Assembly: GCA_025526935.1 (NCBI GenBank)
Contig: JAHLKD010000004.1
Coordinates: forward strand, 434,001 to 498,000
Length of the DNA stretch: 64,000 nucleotides
Direction: 5' to 3'
Source: Cladochytrium replicatum
Lineage: Eukaryota > Chytridiomycota > Chytridiomycetes > Cladochytriales > Cladochytriaceae
Part shown: positions 22,538 to 33,394 of the stretch, piece after piece
Numbering within the stretch: position 1 is the stretch's first letter
Layout of the letters: each line of letters opens with the position of its first letter
The notes under the pieces: generated by a model
Database searches by the model: none
The model's input: the letters and a program-made list of their open reading frames with translations, nothing else
Told to the model about the DNA's origin: nothing
Made by a program: the position numbers and the translations under genes

Positions 22538-25500
22538 ATGGACATTGACGTGGTCACTCCACGGGGTCCTCGCACCGCAGCCTCACACTTGGAGAATAAT
22601 CTAGGTGCAAATGATGCTGCTGCGTCCTCTTCTCATGACCCGCCACCATCCGTGACCTCCAGTCCTGCAGCGTCTCCGTCTCCGTCCCACGATTCCACTG
22701 GCACGAGCAACAATACAAATGCAGCGGGAACTCCTGCAAACAGTCAGCCAGCCCCTACACCACCTACAACTGCTACTCCTGGAGGAGCGATCCCTCCAAG
22801 AAGAAGAGTCAGACCCATTCGATGGTCCCGCCCACTCATCATGCTCGGAGCTAGTTCTGTCTTCATCACTGCAATGCTCTACGCGCATACACCATCGTTC
22901 CCAGTGCCTCTTGTACGATCCGCAGTTGCAATTGACTTTGGTGAATACAAACCATTTGATGGGAGCTCAAAGATGCCCGGTGCCCTCACGCACATCACGG
23001 CGTTGGCAAGCGATGGGGACGTTGCGAGTGGAATTGGACAAGATGGGGTTGTTCGACTCGGCTTTTTGTTGAGGCATTTGAATCAGGATAAGATCGAAAG
23101 TTGGATCAAGGCGCGGCGAAGGGCGAATGTAGATTCTGTCAATAGTACCACGGAGCAGAATCAAACGGATTCAGATATGGAGGTAGCAAATTTTGGTAAG
23201 GAATCTCAAGAAGTCTTTAGGTTTGGATGTTTGAGGTCTGAATTCTTCCACCTGAAATATAGAAATATACCAAGACTTTGTGGTGCCATTAGAGGCAGCT
23301 TACAACACGAAAATATGGCCCTCAACGTCAAACTACGTAGGCCCACCATTGCAGAGAGTAAAAGCAAGCCCAGTTTTCTTCGATCGTATATTTGGAACAG
23401 TCGAGTTTTTGGCAATCGAAAAACACGGTGTTTTGGAGGGGGGATATCCGCGTTTGGCGTTGATGTATTCCACGGTCCAGGACGAGGACGTACAGTGAGT
23501 CTCAAGACTTTGTTCGTTTTTATGGGCTTACATGTGATGTGTAGGTACCGCTCACGGGTTTACACCCTTGGCAGCACCACGTCGTCCCAGACTTCGGCGC
23601 CAAACTGTAGCACTTCGTTTATCTTCAGATGGCCGCCAAATCCAGAGTCGTGTATTGGAATGGAGGATTCGTTGTCGCGGTATGCACGGGAAGATATCAA
23701 AATGCCAGGTACATTGGCGTTTGACGATTTTGGGCTCTCGTGGACCGGCAATGTTTATTACTCGCGAATATCTGATCGCAGAGCTTTTCGATGGGTGGGA
23801 AATTCTTCCTCAGATCTTTTGGTTCAGGGTCCGACACAGGGTACTGTGAAAGTAATGAGGGATAATGCATTCGATCTAACCGTTATTCAGGAGAGACGCT
23901 GACCACGTCAAATCCGTATTCGCAGCTCGTTCTTTATGAGCTGTACAATCCACTGCAAGTCCCTGCTATGATTCAATAGTGTTGTACTGATGTTGAATTA
24001 GAACGAATCAGTCAAGTGCTACAATGTTGAAAATTCGTTCAAGGGAAAGAGATCATATACTTGACTTTGAAGTGGTCATTTCTTATCGCCCTCCGAGTAT
24101 GGTCTTCGCCTACTAGATGATACAAACAACTCAATGCTCTCTCATTGCAGACTCCACGACATGGAAGCGAGACATTATGTACAAGGTAGGCGAGCTCGTC
24201 TTCGAGTAGTGTGTGTGCTTACATGCCCAGAACGCACTTCCAATTCGAACACAGAACGATGAGTTCGGGCTGCTGGAACAGCAAATTTACTTCGTCAAGC
24301 ATCCCGTCATTGGTAGCAGCGGAATAACGGCGCTTCTATTGTCTCTATTCACACTCCTATCGATAGGAACATCGCCCAGAGCAAAGACTGTCGCTTTTGT
24401 TTTCGCTGATCACATCATGTCAGTCGAATATGTGGATGGCGATGACGAAGACTCAGTTTCTGATGCACCTGAGGAGTGGACCGCTCAACCAACTCCGCAG
24501 AATGATCCATTGGCAGTATCGCAAACCCCGACATTTATGGGAAGCATTCTTACTGTTCTCGGAGTTGCTGTAAAAGCCATCCTCGGCCCCGTTCTGTTCC
24601 CCTCGCCCGCACGTATAGTAAATTCATCGCCAACACAAGCTCCTCAGCAGCCAGTGCAACCTCTTTCAAATCCCGCAAGCAAGTATAAGCCCAAGGAACA
24701 TGGGTATGTGTTTACAAAGCGTACGATCTATGAAATGGACTCTTCCAATCTTCGGATCCGATCCATTTCGATGGACGCAACTCGAAAGACACTTGTCCTT
24801 CGCAACACGGTAGATAACGTTCAGAGCTTCATTCTCGCCTTTCTCTAAGTTTATATCTGCAGGGTGGTGATCTTATCGTTTTCCGACGCAACAACCGACC
24901 CCCGATATCCCTTGCAGTTCCAAATCAGCCTCATTCAACAAACTCGCCAGTAGTTCAGCAAAACCCAAAGGTCATAATCTACGTTTGGCCCATTTGGCCA
25001 TTCATGAATTTGTTCCTTGAGGGACTTGCTGCATTGTTGGAGCTTCTCATTATGGTTTTCGACTCGCCGGCTAACGGGGGCGCGGGGATTGACCCCGCAG
25101 CTGCAGTTGCTGGGATTTGGGATGCAGATCATCAGCTCCCGCCGTCCGCGCTTCACCTTTCATCCGGAAGCGGGGCTACTGACACACCGGTGCAGTTGCC
25201 GTTCACGGAGTGGAAAGTTCAAAACATTTGGCCTGCTTCGCGCGGGTTCGGATTTTACGTCGGCGAACGAGTGAGAGGACATATATGATGACGTGGCGAA
25301 CTGAACCCGACTGAATATATGTTTAGCGTTCGCTGGCACAGGTTCTCGTTGAGCGGTCTCGGATCCCACCGGACATTTTGAAAGCCAAGGATGAAGAAAT
25401 GGGACGAACAAATTCTTCAGATAAGCCCCGTAACGATCCTTTCGTGCTCATGCTATATAACGATGGGTTGATGCTTCTGTTCGATCTCGAGCGTCACTTT

Positions 25501-25635
25501 GAGGGATCATACGCCATTGGGATCATCCGAAGCAAGTGGGATATGGTTCTTGCGATGGTATCAGTTGCGTCTCTTTTCATTATCAACGAGATAAGGTATT
25601 TGAGCAAATCGAAAGCTTTTTGTTGTTATGGCTGA
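22538..25635 (+). CDS. large multi-exon membrane protein, unrecognised
   Basis: Nine exons: 22538-23195, 23275-23494, 23545-23840, 23891-23958, 24012-24096, 24151-24185, 24231-24809, 24863-25270, 25327-25635; about 885 residues, phases closing. The N-terminus is Ala/Ser/Pro/Thr-rich, followed by a basic stretch and one helix (about residues 98-118). A probable luminal region of about 300 residues has beta-rich character, then two more helices in exon 7, one in exon 8 (Phe-Leu-Glu-Gly-Leu-Ala-Ala-Leu-Leu-Glu-Leu-Leu) and a last one near the end. One stretch after the first helix looks faintly like a WD or beta-propeller blade. An alternative end uses a 43-nt intron (25596-25638) and stops at 25768. 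I do not recognise the family and give no function. Confidence 0.7.
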
Positions 25636-25879
25636 TAGAGATTGCCGATGGTTAGGAGGCAACGATGAAGCAGTGGGTTTTGATGAACGGGCCTTATTTA
25701 TGATTTCTATGCGACACCTGGCACACTCTCCACAGACACTCGGGACAATAGCACACCTCTTTAATTAGTTGTTTTGAAGCCATAGTTTATCTCTTAACAA
25801 TGCAAAACCTTCATCTGGTTAACGCACAAAAGATTCTTCATTCTGCTTGATAAAGTGAGAGCTCTGTCAAATATCGCCT

Positions 25880-28237
25880 TCACCATTGTTTGGTTGGACC
25901 TCTCAGATCCATTGAATTTCCGAGCCAAGATAAGAACGGCTGCAACGACCCCAGAACCTGACCGGTTGGCACCGGAATCCGCGAACTTGATTCCCTTGCA
26001 CGGTGTGGTTTCGTGTCCTTCTGTGGTTCCTCAGTCTGCGCTGCGTCATTGCAATCCTTCACGTCCAGACCAGAGTCCCACCTTGCGGCCCTAGCCTCGC
26101 GTTCTTCAAGTACGTTCATCGCCCACCCGCACTGTGCCTTCAACTCACGCACGCGAGTGAGAGCATCGAGAACAGCACGCTTCAATTCGCCAACGTCCTC
26201 CAAGCACGAATCGAGGTCGTCATCAAACGAGCTGCCTGTTTCGACGCTTAAGGAGTCGGCAATGTCGTAGGTCGATGAGTCGGGTAGGTCGGTGGTGGTT
26301 TCCTGGTGTTTATTAGGGATAGGTCTGTTCATTGACGTGTTGACATATAGCCTGGGGATTACGGCAGCAGATGACCTTCTTAGCGCGGGGATCGAGGAGC
26401 CACTCGGACGGTGCTCGTACGTTCTCTGGACCATGGTCTCGTCATCGGATATATGAGAGGATTGATCCGGCTCCGATTCCAGGATCGAGCGCGAGGGGCT
26501 ACTCGAGATCTCGCTCCTCAATGAAGTGATTATGGTTTCTGAATGGGTCGTATCGCAATCAATTTCAGCCCGTTTCCAAAATCGTTAAAACATACCGTAA
26601 TTGTCCTTCTGAGCGTCCATTTTTGACTTCAGCAGCGCAATCTCGGCCGCGAATCGGGCTAGCTGGTCATCCGCAGTTCCTGAGACCGATTTCACGTTTA
26701 TACTGCAGACGTTTTGGATGGATTGTGCTCTGGTAGCATACTGACGATCGGTTGATCCTATTAGTACTTATCGACGTTTAACTTGCACGGATGTGGTTAC
26801 CTTAAGTGTGCTGATGGACTCGTGATAGTCGGTTTTTGCAGGGGATACGCAGGCAATAATGCTAGTCTTCGAGTTGCCACCTAAACTGTCTTGGAGGATA
26901 CGCTAAAGAGAGCCATGAGCAAAAGAAATGAAATTTAGCACACAAAAAGGCATACGCACAGTCAACTTGGATTCTCTGTAAGGCACAACGACTGGATTCG
27001 GAGTATTCGGACGTGCTCGTCGTGCCTGTGATTGAGCCTCGAGTGCATCAATCACTCGCCCGAGAACAAGCAAGCCTTGATTAATCGCAATCCCCTCGGC
27101 CTTCTGGTTTCCCTCGCTCTTTGTCCTCTTGAGCCTTTCCGACCCAGCCAGATCGACAAACCGAAACTTGCTCACGATTGTCGCCTTCGCTTGGTCAGTT
27201 TTCGATTCCAACCTGCTTCCGTCCGGGCTCGTCGGCTCAGACTGGGTATCAAGGCATTTTGTTTGACGTAATGTTATGGTAAATATGGCGTGTGAACGCG
27301 ATGAGCGGTCGTTCAGCGCCGTCGTTGCCGTTCTACGTGCTTGCCCCGCTTTCTGTAGATACGACAATGCTTCTTCAAGAGATCCAAGTTCGACTTCGCT
27401 GATACCGACAATCTGTGTGCCGCCTCCACTCGGGTCTTCGCGGATCTCAAGTCGCTGCCGCAAGGCAGAAGACGATAAACCTATGCCCATGAGAGGAGTC
27501 GAGGGCGGCGTGGTCCGAAATGGCGACGATGGTCGAAAGAATTTGGAAGGAGACGAAGATGTAGAGTGGCTGGCTCCTTGCAAAAGGTCAATGATTTCCT
27601 CGTTGTACAGCTCAACGAAGGATGCGTGAACCGTGGGATGGGTTGTCCAGTTGGACGTTTCGCGGAACAGTCGATCAAAGAATCGGGGGATGATCTTTCA
27701 GGAAATTGTTAGATCCAATGCTTTACTAAGATCAAGGAGGAACTCCCTATATACATACCCCTACATCCTCACATTTTCCTCCAAACGAAGTTCCCATACT
27801 GTCCAATTATCAGAACTTGCTTCTACAAATAGCTCGAATTATAAATACCTGTAGGTTTTCCCGCTCCCAGTCTTCAAAAAGGAAGAATCGGTGTGAGTAT
27901 GAACCCCCTGTCATCTCTGTTCGACGCCCCTCTTACCTGTCCGTAAGCAATGCATGCAGCGTTGAAGCCGTCCAGGAAATATCGCATTTGTGGTGCGATA
28001 CTTGTCTCAAACACTGATTCCTGAAAAAAAAGAAGTTAAGCTGGTATCATGAGCTTTTGATCGAAAACCAACCTGATCAGCTTCACTATCAAACACCTTC
28101 TCGAACGCAAAGTTTCCCCACAGCCTCTCATTTCGGATTGTAACCTCTCTGCCTGATATCTGCTCGATGCACCCCTCCTCGCCCTCTCCCGCCGGCTTTA
28201 CTCTCAGATACACCTTGATTGGTGAAGCGTCCATCAT
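25880..28237 (-). CDS. kinesin motor protein, kinesin-4-like
   Basis: Eight exons: 28073-28237, 27937-28020, 27849-27871, 27759-27798, 26960-27694, 26801-26902, 26596-26740, 25880-26538; 650 residues. The motor domain fills about residues 6-420. It shows P-loop Gly-Gln-Thr-Gly-Ser-Gly-Lys-Thr (82-89, spread over exons 2 and 3), switch I Asn-Asp-Arg-Ser-Ser-Arg-Ser-His (232-239), switch II Asp-Leu-Ala-Gly-Ser-Glu (285-290) and a neck-proximal Tyr-Ala-Thr-Arg-Ala. A Ser/Pro/Phe-rich insert of about 40 residues sits after Leu-Leu-Gln-Gly. The tail is short and disordered, with one small coiled region. The motor resembles kinesin-4, but the tail is far shorter than in chromokinesins. Exons of 23 and 40 nt are unusually small. 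Its start lies 52 bp from the divergent ferredoxin-fusion gene. Confidence 0.9.
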
Positions 28238-28289
28238 TGGCTTCCAAACGTCGCGTTCACACGTGTCGCTCCGCCACACTCTCCTACAA
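28238..28289. promoter_or_regulatory. very short divergent intergenic gap
   Basis: Fifty-two bases separate the kinesin start codon (minus) and the first in-frame ATG of the ferredoxin fusion (plus) that lies outside the kinesin coding region. The 5' leaders must overlap, or one gene starts further in. Confidence 0.5.
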
Positions 28290-29664
28290 ATGTTTTGTGT
28301 GGGAAGGCTCCCCATATGTGCCGTGCGGAGAATTCGGATCACGGCAAACATATCTCTCCCACAACGCACTGCACTACGCACCACCCGGGCGTTCGGCAAT
28401 TCTGCAAAATCCTTGTCCGATTTCGTGGGCAGCGTGAACCCACACTCCCGCCACCTTGCGCTCTGCACCGGCCGAGAAGCAGAATGGCCCGCCCAAGCCG
28501 TCGCATACCATCCCATAGTCTCCGAGCTCGCTCTCCAGCTTCGCATGCACTCTGCCGAGACGAAGCTGACACTGATCGACGCACCGAACGAGTCGACCGA
28601 GCCGGATGCGTTCGATGTGGTTGTATTCCCGGATAAGCTGAAGCTGCGGTCCGTGAGCGTAGAGAAGATACCGGAGCTGATTGCCTTTTTGAATGGAAAA
28701 AAGATGAAGCCGGCCAGTGCGGGCGGGTTGCCATCGCCGAGGGTTATCCCCGGGGAGCGATGGTTCCTGGTGTGCATCCATGGTGCGAAAGATGCACGGT
28801 GCGGGGAGAAAGGGCAGGCGCTTAGGGATGCGCTGTTTGCGGAGATTGCGACGAGGCAGATGAGTGCGAGGGTATATGGGACGAGTCATAGTAAGAGTAA
28901 CACATGATTGATCGATGGAATTTTGCTGACGGGCGGTTGTCCCACTCAAGTTGGAGGCCACAAGTGGGCAGGAAATGTAATTGTTCTCCCTGATGGAGAT
29001 TATTACGGCAACTTGTCCACCGAAGATGCTCGGGCTCTGATCGATAAAGTTGGTGCTGGGGAGGTCTGGTGGGACAAATGGCGCGGTCGGATGGGACTAG
29101 ACGAAGAACAAATGCGTGAGCTTTACGCAAAGAATAGTGGAACCTCATCTGCGGAAACACCAGCGTATGAAAAGCGACTCGTGCACACAGTAGCCCTTCT
29201 GATACCCCCATGTAGGACTGCCGCCAGCATAGAAACTATCAAAGTGTCGTACAAGACACAATACAATGGTTCTCGAGAAGTTGTGGCACCGGTCGGAAAG
29301 AGCTTGATGGAGGTTGCAAAATCCTATGACATCAGCGGTATCGAAGGCACATGCGGGGGATTCATGGAGTGCGCGTCGTGTCATGTTGTTATCGATGATG
29401 AGAGCTTTTGGAAGCGGTTGCCACCAGTTCGTGATCAAGAAGAAGATATGCTCGAGTATGCTGTCGGACGGCAAGATCGGTAAAGCATCGGATTCTCGAA
29501 GTTTTAACATATTGTTTCTAACAATAGTTTATCTGTTTAGGTCTCGACTCTCGTGCCAGATCAAGGCATCTTTAGATCTTGATGGGATCGAATTGTTTGT
29601 ACCGGGAGGGCTTCAGCTGACTAGCGGCAGGGCCGAGGAATTGTCGGAGAAGTGGAATAATTAG
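28290..29664 (+). CDS. Apd1/Aim32-type + adrenodoxin-type ferredoxin fusion
   Basis: Three exons: 28290-28890, 28951-29479, 29541-29664; 417 residues. The N-terminus (1-36) is Arg-rich without acidic residues, like a mitochondrial presequence. Residues 45-260 form a sucrase/ferredoxin-like (thioredoxin-fold) domain. It carries Cys162 and Cys171 in Cys-Ile-His-Gly-Ala-Lys-Asp-Ala-Arg-Cys, and His200 and His204 in Ser-His-Ile-Gly-Gly-His. The C-x8-C and H-x3-H spacing is that of the [2Fe-2S] site of yeast Apd1/Aim32. Residues 292-417 are an adrenodoxin-type ferredoxin with Cys335, Cys341, Cys344 and Cys382, plus Glu-Asp-Met-Leu-Glu. One polypeptide would thus hold two different [2Fe-2S] clusters. 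An upstream ATG at 28167 lies inside the kinesin gene and was not used. Confidence 0.9.
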
Positions 29665-29752
29665 AGAACATCAACCCAGATGTCAAGTTACAAGTTACCA
29701 GCATCTTTCTTTTTGGAAATACATAAAACAAATCAGTGACAGATTTTCAAAA

Positions 29753-30310
29753 CTAGGCAGCCTGAGTGTATCCCAGCTTCAGGTATATGTCTCCATTCGA
29801 TGTCAAACCCAGCATTCCCCGAAGCTTGTACCACCCTTCAACCAATCCCGCCTTCGCAATCTGTTCCGAAAGTGAGGCGGAACCTGAGGAATCATAAATG
29901 TTTCTCATACATCATGCAGGTTAATGGTGACACTTCCGATTTTGTCAGAGTCGACTACATCCTTGTCCATCACACGAACATGTAAGGTCGTTTCTCCGTC
30001 TACGGCCCTTGAAATACAAAAAGTGCCTCAGCAGAAGCAGACTCGATGGACACTAAATAAACTTACAATGTGAGTTTCTCGTTCCAAATAGCATTCGATC
30101 CGGCGTTGTTTGCGACTGAAGTGCGGTGCATCTTGTGTTTGTCGACGTACACTTCGACGTAAGGATCGTTTTTCCCGATAGTGTCCTTGCCTAGCAGGTT
30201 ACGGGCCTCCACTGTTTATTGTGCGTGTGATATTTAAGTCTGTGCTCGCGGTGTTGAGAGTATGTCTTACTACCAACAGCGACGCTGAGAATTCCCGTTG
30301 GTCCTCGCAT
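29753..30310 (-). CDS. single C2-domain protein
   Basis: Four exons: 30274-30310, 30067-30211, 29911-30007, 29753-29860; 128 residues, phases closing. The whole protein is one C2 domain: Leu-Ser-Val-Ala-Val-Val-Glu-Ala-Arg-Asn-Leu, then Asp-x-x-Gly-Lys-Asn-Asp-Pro-Tyr-Val-Glu-Val, Trp-Asn-Glu-Lys-Leu, and Val-Met-Asp-Lys-Asp. Most acidic calcium-loop positions are present. It ends in a Trp-Tyr-Lys-Leu-Arg-Gly strand and Leu-Lys-Leu-Gly-Tyr. Small stand-alone C2 proteins of this type usually bind membrane phospholipids in a calcium-dependent way. A cytosolic place is inferred from the lack of a signal or membrane segment. Confidence 0.87.
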
Positions 30311-30660
30311 TGTTTTTGCTCAAGGGAATCACAGTGGTGGGGGGGCGAGATCCATTTATTCTTGGAAGATGGGATGACGTCTGAGTCCTACACGAAGGGG
30401 GAGAGTCGAATGTCTCCACTGCAGCTGGACCGTCGGTACTCTTGAAGTATTGCTCAATTACAAACTTTCAGCAGTTATGTGACAGAACTGTATATTATCC
30501 GCGTATTTCAAAAGCTGGCCAGTTATTCCAATGGTGTAAATAGATGTGGGGTAAACAAACTAATAGGTAAGAAAGTTTGGGAGGAGGTCTGAAGAAGTAT
30601 TTCTCCGGTTGCATGTGGTGCTCGGTTAGTTTCCTTTTCTTCGTTTCGCCTTTTTTCCGG
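30311..30660. other. intergenic, no gene seen
   Basis: Between the C2-protein start and the C2H2 regulator stop, both on the minus strand. It contains the promoter of the C2 gene. Nothing else is recognisable. Confidence 0.5.
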
Positions 30661-31617
30661 TCAAACACACTCCTCACCCTTCTCCTCCATCGCGGGAACG
30701 CACTGCGTCTTCCCCTTCCTTGTTCTCAAATGCTTCCTAAGCGAATCCAATCTCGCAAAGGTGCGATGACAACCTTTGCACATGAACACCCTCAGTTCAT
30801 CGCCAGCATGGCAGGACCTAAAGTGTCTCAGCTTGTCCTGTCTGCGATGGAACGATGCACCGCAACCGGGCACGTCGCAAGGATGTGCTCGCAGGTCGAG
30901 ATGCTTTGACGCGATGTGCTCGTCGAGCGTTTGCCGGCGTTTGAAAGACGAGGAGCAGTAGGTGCAGTGGAATGGGCGCGGAGGTTCAGTGGTGTAGGAA
31001 GTTGGTGGTGAAGAGGGAGCAGTGTGCGGAGGCGAGTGCTGGACTTTGATCTGTGCGTTTCGGAAGGTTGGTTGATGTGCACGATGTTGATGAGAAAGGT
31101 GGGATGTGTGGTGCAGGTGTACGTGGGCGTGGTTTTTGTGCATGTGCAGATCAGAAGTAAACGAGTGATCGACCCAGTGAGGGGAAGCTCTTGGGAGATG
31201 ACTTGGCATCCTGCCGTCCGCGTGGAAGTACGGCGAATGGTCAGATTCGGCAAAACTTGGTGATTCCCGAGATGAGTGAGACAGGCTTGGCGAGCCATAC
31301 ATATTGTCTTGGTGGTAGCTTTCAAGATCGGTACTTGCTCTCATGCTGTTGTCTCCAGGCGGAGGTAGCAAGAAGGATGGAAAGCCGTGATGACTTGCAT
31401 CTGTTGGGCCGTCGGTTGATAGTGGGGTATTGTAAACCACTTGAGTGGGGTAGTGCATCATCTGGAGTGGTTGGCTCTGCAGGTTGGCGGCGGGCACAGC
31501 AAGGAGCGATGGCAGGTGGATCAATTCCGCGTTGACACGACGGGGTGTCAGTGGTGGTGTGAGCTGAGGCTCTCGCGGCTGCGGTTGTGCGTGATCGATC
31601 AGGTCAGTAACTCTCAT
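30661..31617 (-). CDS. C2H2 zinc-finger regulator
   Basis: Open frame without introns. The frame continues upstream to 31731 with a basic, coding-like stretch but no ATG, so an unseen first exon is possible. The first in-frame ATG is at 31617, giving 318 residues. The middle is rich in Pro, Ser and His, with a His-rich run (His-Met-His-Lys-Asn-His-Ala-His-Val-His-Leu-His-His). Three C-terminal fingers follow: C-x2-C-x12-H-x4-H, C-x4-C-x12-H-x4-H, and a third with C-x2-C-x12-H that lacks the usual second His and has a Cys ten residues on. It is probably a nuclear DNA-binding regulator; targets are unknown. Confidence 0.8.
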   Translation of the reverse strand: MRVTDLIDHAQPQPREPQLTPPLTPRRVNAELIHLPSLLAVPAANLQSQPLQMMHYPTQVVYNTPLSTDGPTDASHHGFPSFLLPPPGDNSMRASTDLESYHQDNMYGSPSLSHSSRESPSFAESDHSPYFHADGRMPSHLPRASPHWVDHSFTSDLHMHKNHAHVHLHHTSHLSHQHRAHQPTFRNAQIKVQHSPPHTAPSSPPTSYTTEPPRPFHCTYCSSSFKRRQTLDEHIASKHLDLRAHPCDVPGCGASFHRRQDKLRHFRSCHAGDELRVFMCKGCHRTFARLDSLRKHLRTRKGKTQCVPAMEEKGEECV

Positions 31618-31731
31618 TACGGGAATGTCGAACGCCTTTCTTTCGGCCGGTGGGAGGCGTCTTTTTGTCCTTTTGTGGGGGACGTTTTGGAGTAAGTCGT
31701 GGGATCGGCGTGGCGTGCCATCAGCACCCAC

Positions 31732-32684
31732 GAATATATTTCCAATTATTTGAAGTTAAAAGTGCAGAGCCGCCGGGTTTGGGTTTCCATGGAAGGGTGC
31801 GGCGCATGCAGCCAATCAGACACTGCTGTGCCCCTCGGCGCCGAAAGAAACGGACACACTGCGCGTCAGAACTGCGACAGGAGGAACCGGCGGGTAAAAC
31901 ACGTCCGCCTGATGGTGAGATCAGAAACTTTGAGGATCATTCTAAATCGCATTCGTGACTGTCTTATGTTTGCAACAGCATGTCTGTCTGTCATCAGTAG
32001 ATTGACATTCTTGCACAGGCACAGCTAACTGAGCCTCCCTGCTGCGCGTGTCACAAAAACAGCTCACCTCGGCCTTTGGACAATCGGCAATTGGCAAAGA
32101 GCCACGCCCCCTGTTTCCTTAATTTTTGAACTATCCGCCTGATTCGCATTCCGCCCATAACTGAATGCTAACTATGTCTCCTGCTATTTCAGATTGAAAT
32201 AGCAAAATTGAAATAGCAAGCATTGATATCCAAGTTATGGACCAGCAACGGTTGGGCATATTCCTCCTGCGGATTCCGTTCCAACCAGCAGCAAGACCAC
32301 GAATCCAGTTTTTTAATTGTTATAAAATAGATTAGATTGATCTGGGGACCAGTGCAAGTGCATTAGGGGCTCCAACTGAAACGGATGGAAAACGAGTAAA
32401 AAAAGGTGTGTAGACATGATCTACAACATATTAGTAGAATGGAGACAATGAAAATCGATGCGAGAACTTTTCAAATGATTGTGTGTTCAAGATCAAGTTT
32501 ATTTAAGTTCATATACCAAGAAAGGCCAAAAAAAAAACAGAGGTTTAGTTGGTTGACGCAAAAGCCGAAGAAGTATTTACACAGGTTAACAGTGCAATAA
32601 GCTCTTCTACCCCTTTATGAATGTGCAAAAACTGAGTCATCGTCACATAATGTTTCAGTGTTGGAGTGCTTGAATGTGTGTTCT
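31732..32684. other. long intergenic stretch
   Basis: About 950 bp without a supportable gene. It lies upstream of the C2H2 gene and downstream of the acidic secreted protein gene. It contains a short inverted repeat at 32182-32204. Otherwise nothing is recognised. Confidence 0.5.
32182..32218. repeat. inverted plus direct repeat of a 10-bp word
   Basis: tgctatttca (32182-32191) is followed after three bases by its exact reverse complement tgaaatagca (32195-32204), which is repeated directly at 32209-32218. It could form a small hairpin. No function is known. Confidence 0.7.
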
Positions 32685-33394
32685 TCAGTTAGATGCAGCA
32701 GGGAGGCTGTCATCACCGGTTGGTGCCCCGACTGTCTGCGCATTGCCTGCGTTAGCGACAGAGTCGGCAATGGCGGCCTCGTCCACATCTTCGTTGATCT
32801 GCTGTTGGTTGTCTGGGATCTCCGATCGTGCACCTGTTGATCTTGTGTTAAAAAACAGACAGAACAAAAAAATTCGTAACTTTGTTTACCTTCAGCAACG
32901 TTGTCGCCGTTGGCAACCTCGACGGGCGCTACATCACTGGATGCATCAGCACCGGCGCTGCCATCTCCACCAGTTGTGTCAGCGGGGGTCTCACCAGTGG
33001 TGTCGTCGGCGGTGGTGCCGTCCTCGACAGCATCTTCCTGGACAGCGCCGTCCTCTTCGTCACCAGTGGTGTCTTCAGCTGCGGCGCCATCTTCAACAGC
33101 GTCTGCAACAATGTCCTCTCCGTCGTCTTCTGTGGTGTCGTCGGCTTCATCGTCAATCGATTCCGCTGGCACGGAGTCTTCTTCATCAGCAGCGTCGACA
33201 TCTGGAACGTCAAGAAGATCCTCGTCATCGGCAGCGTCGAAGGCGTCAAGGTTCGACTCCGCGTTCACGTCGTCGTCGTCTACGCCGTCTTCCTCTACCA
33301 AGTCAAAGCTGTCATCTGCCGGGATAGGGCGAGCGACGACAGCGATGACTAGGACAAGGACGAAGAGAAGGGATATGATGAAGCGGACCTTCAT
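32685..33394 (-). CDS. secreted acidic low-complexity protein
   Basis: Two exons: 32890-33394 and 32685-32833; 217 residues, intron phase 1 closing. A clear signal peptide (basic start, then about 17 hydrophobic residues, Val-Val-Ala-Arg-Pro) precedes a chain made almost only of Asp, Glu, Ala, Thr, Gly and Val, with runs of Asp and repeated Asp-Asp-Thr-Thr-Gly-like words. It has no Cys in the spliced mature part. I do not recognise a family. It is probably exported to the wall or medium, where such a charge density would bind cations. That is inference. The long Ser- and Arg/Gln-rich open frames on the opposite strand are its shadows. Confidence 0.75.

Noticed and set aside
28374-28961. 195-codon minus-strand frame opposite the ferredoxin fusion
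   Set aside because: No domain. It overlaps a conserved domain on the plus strand that has fixed metal ligands and phased splicing.
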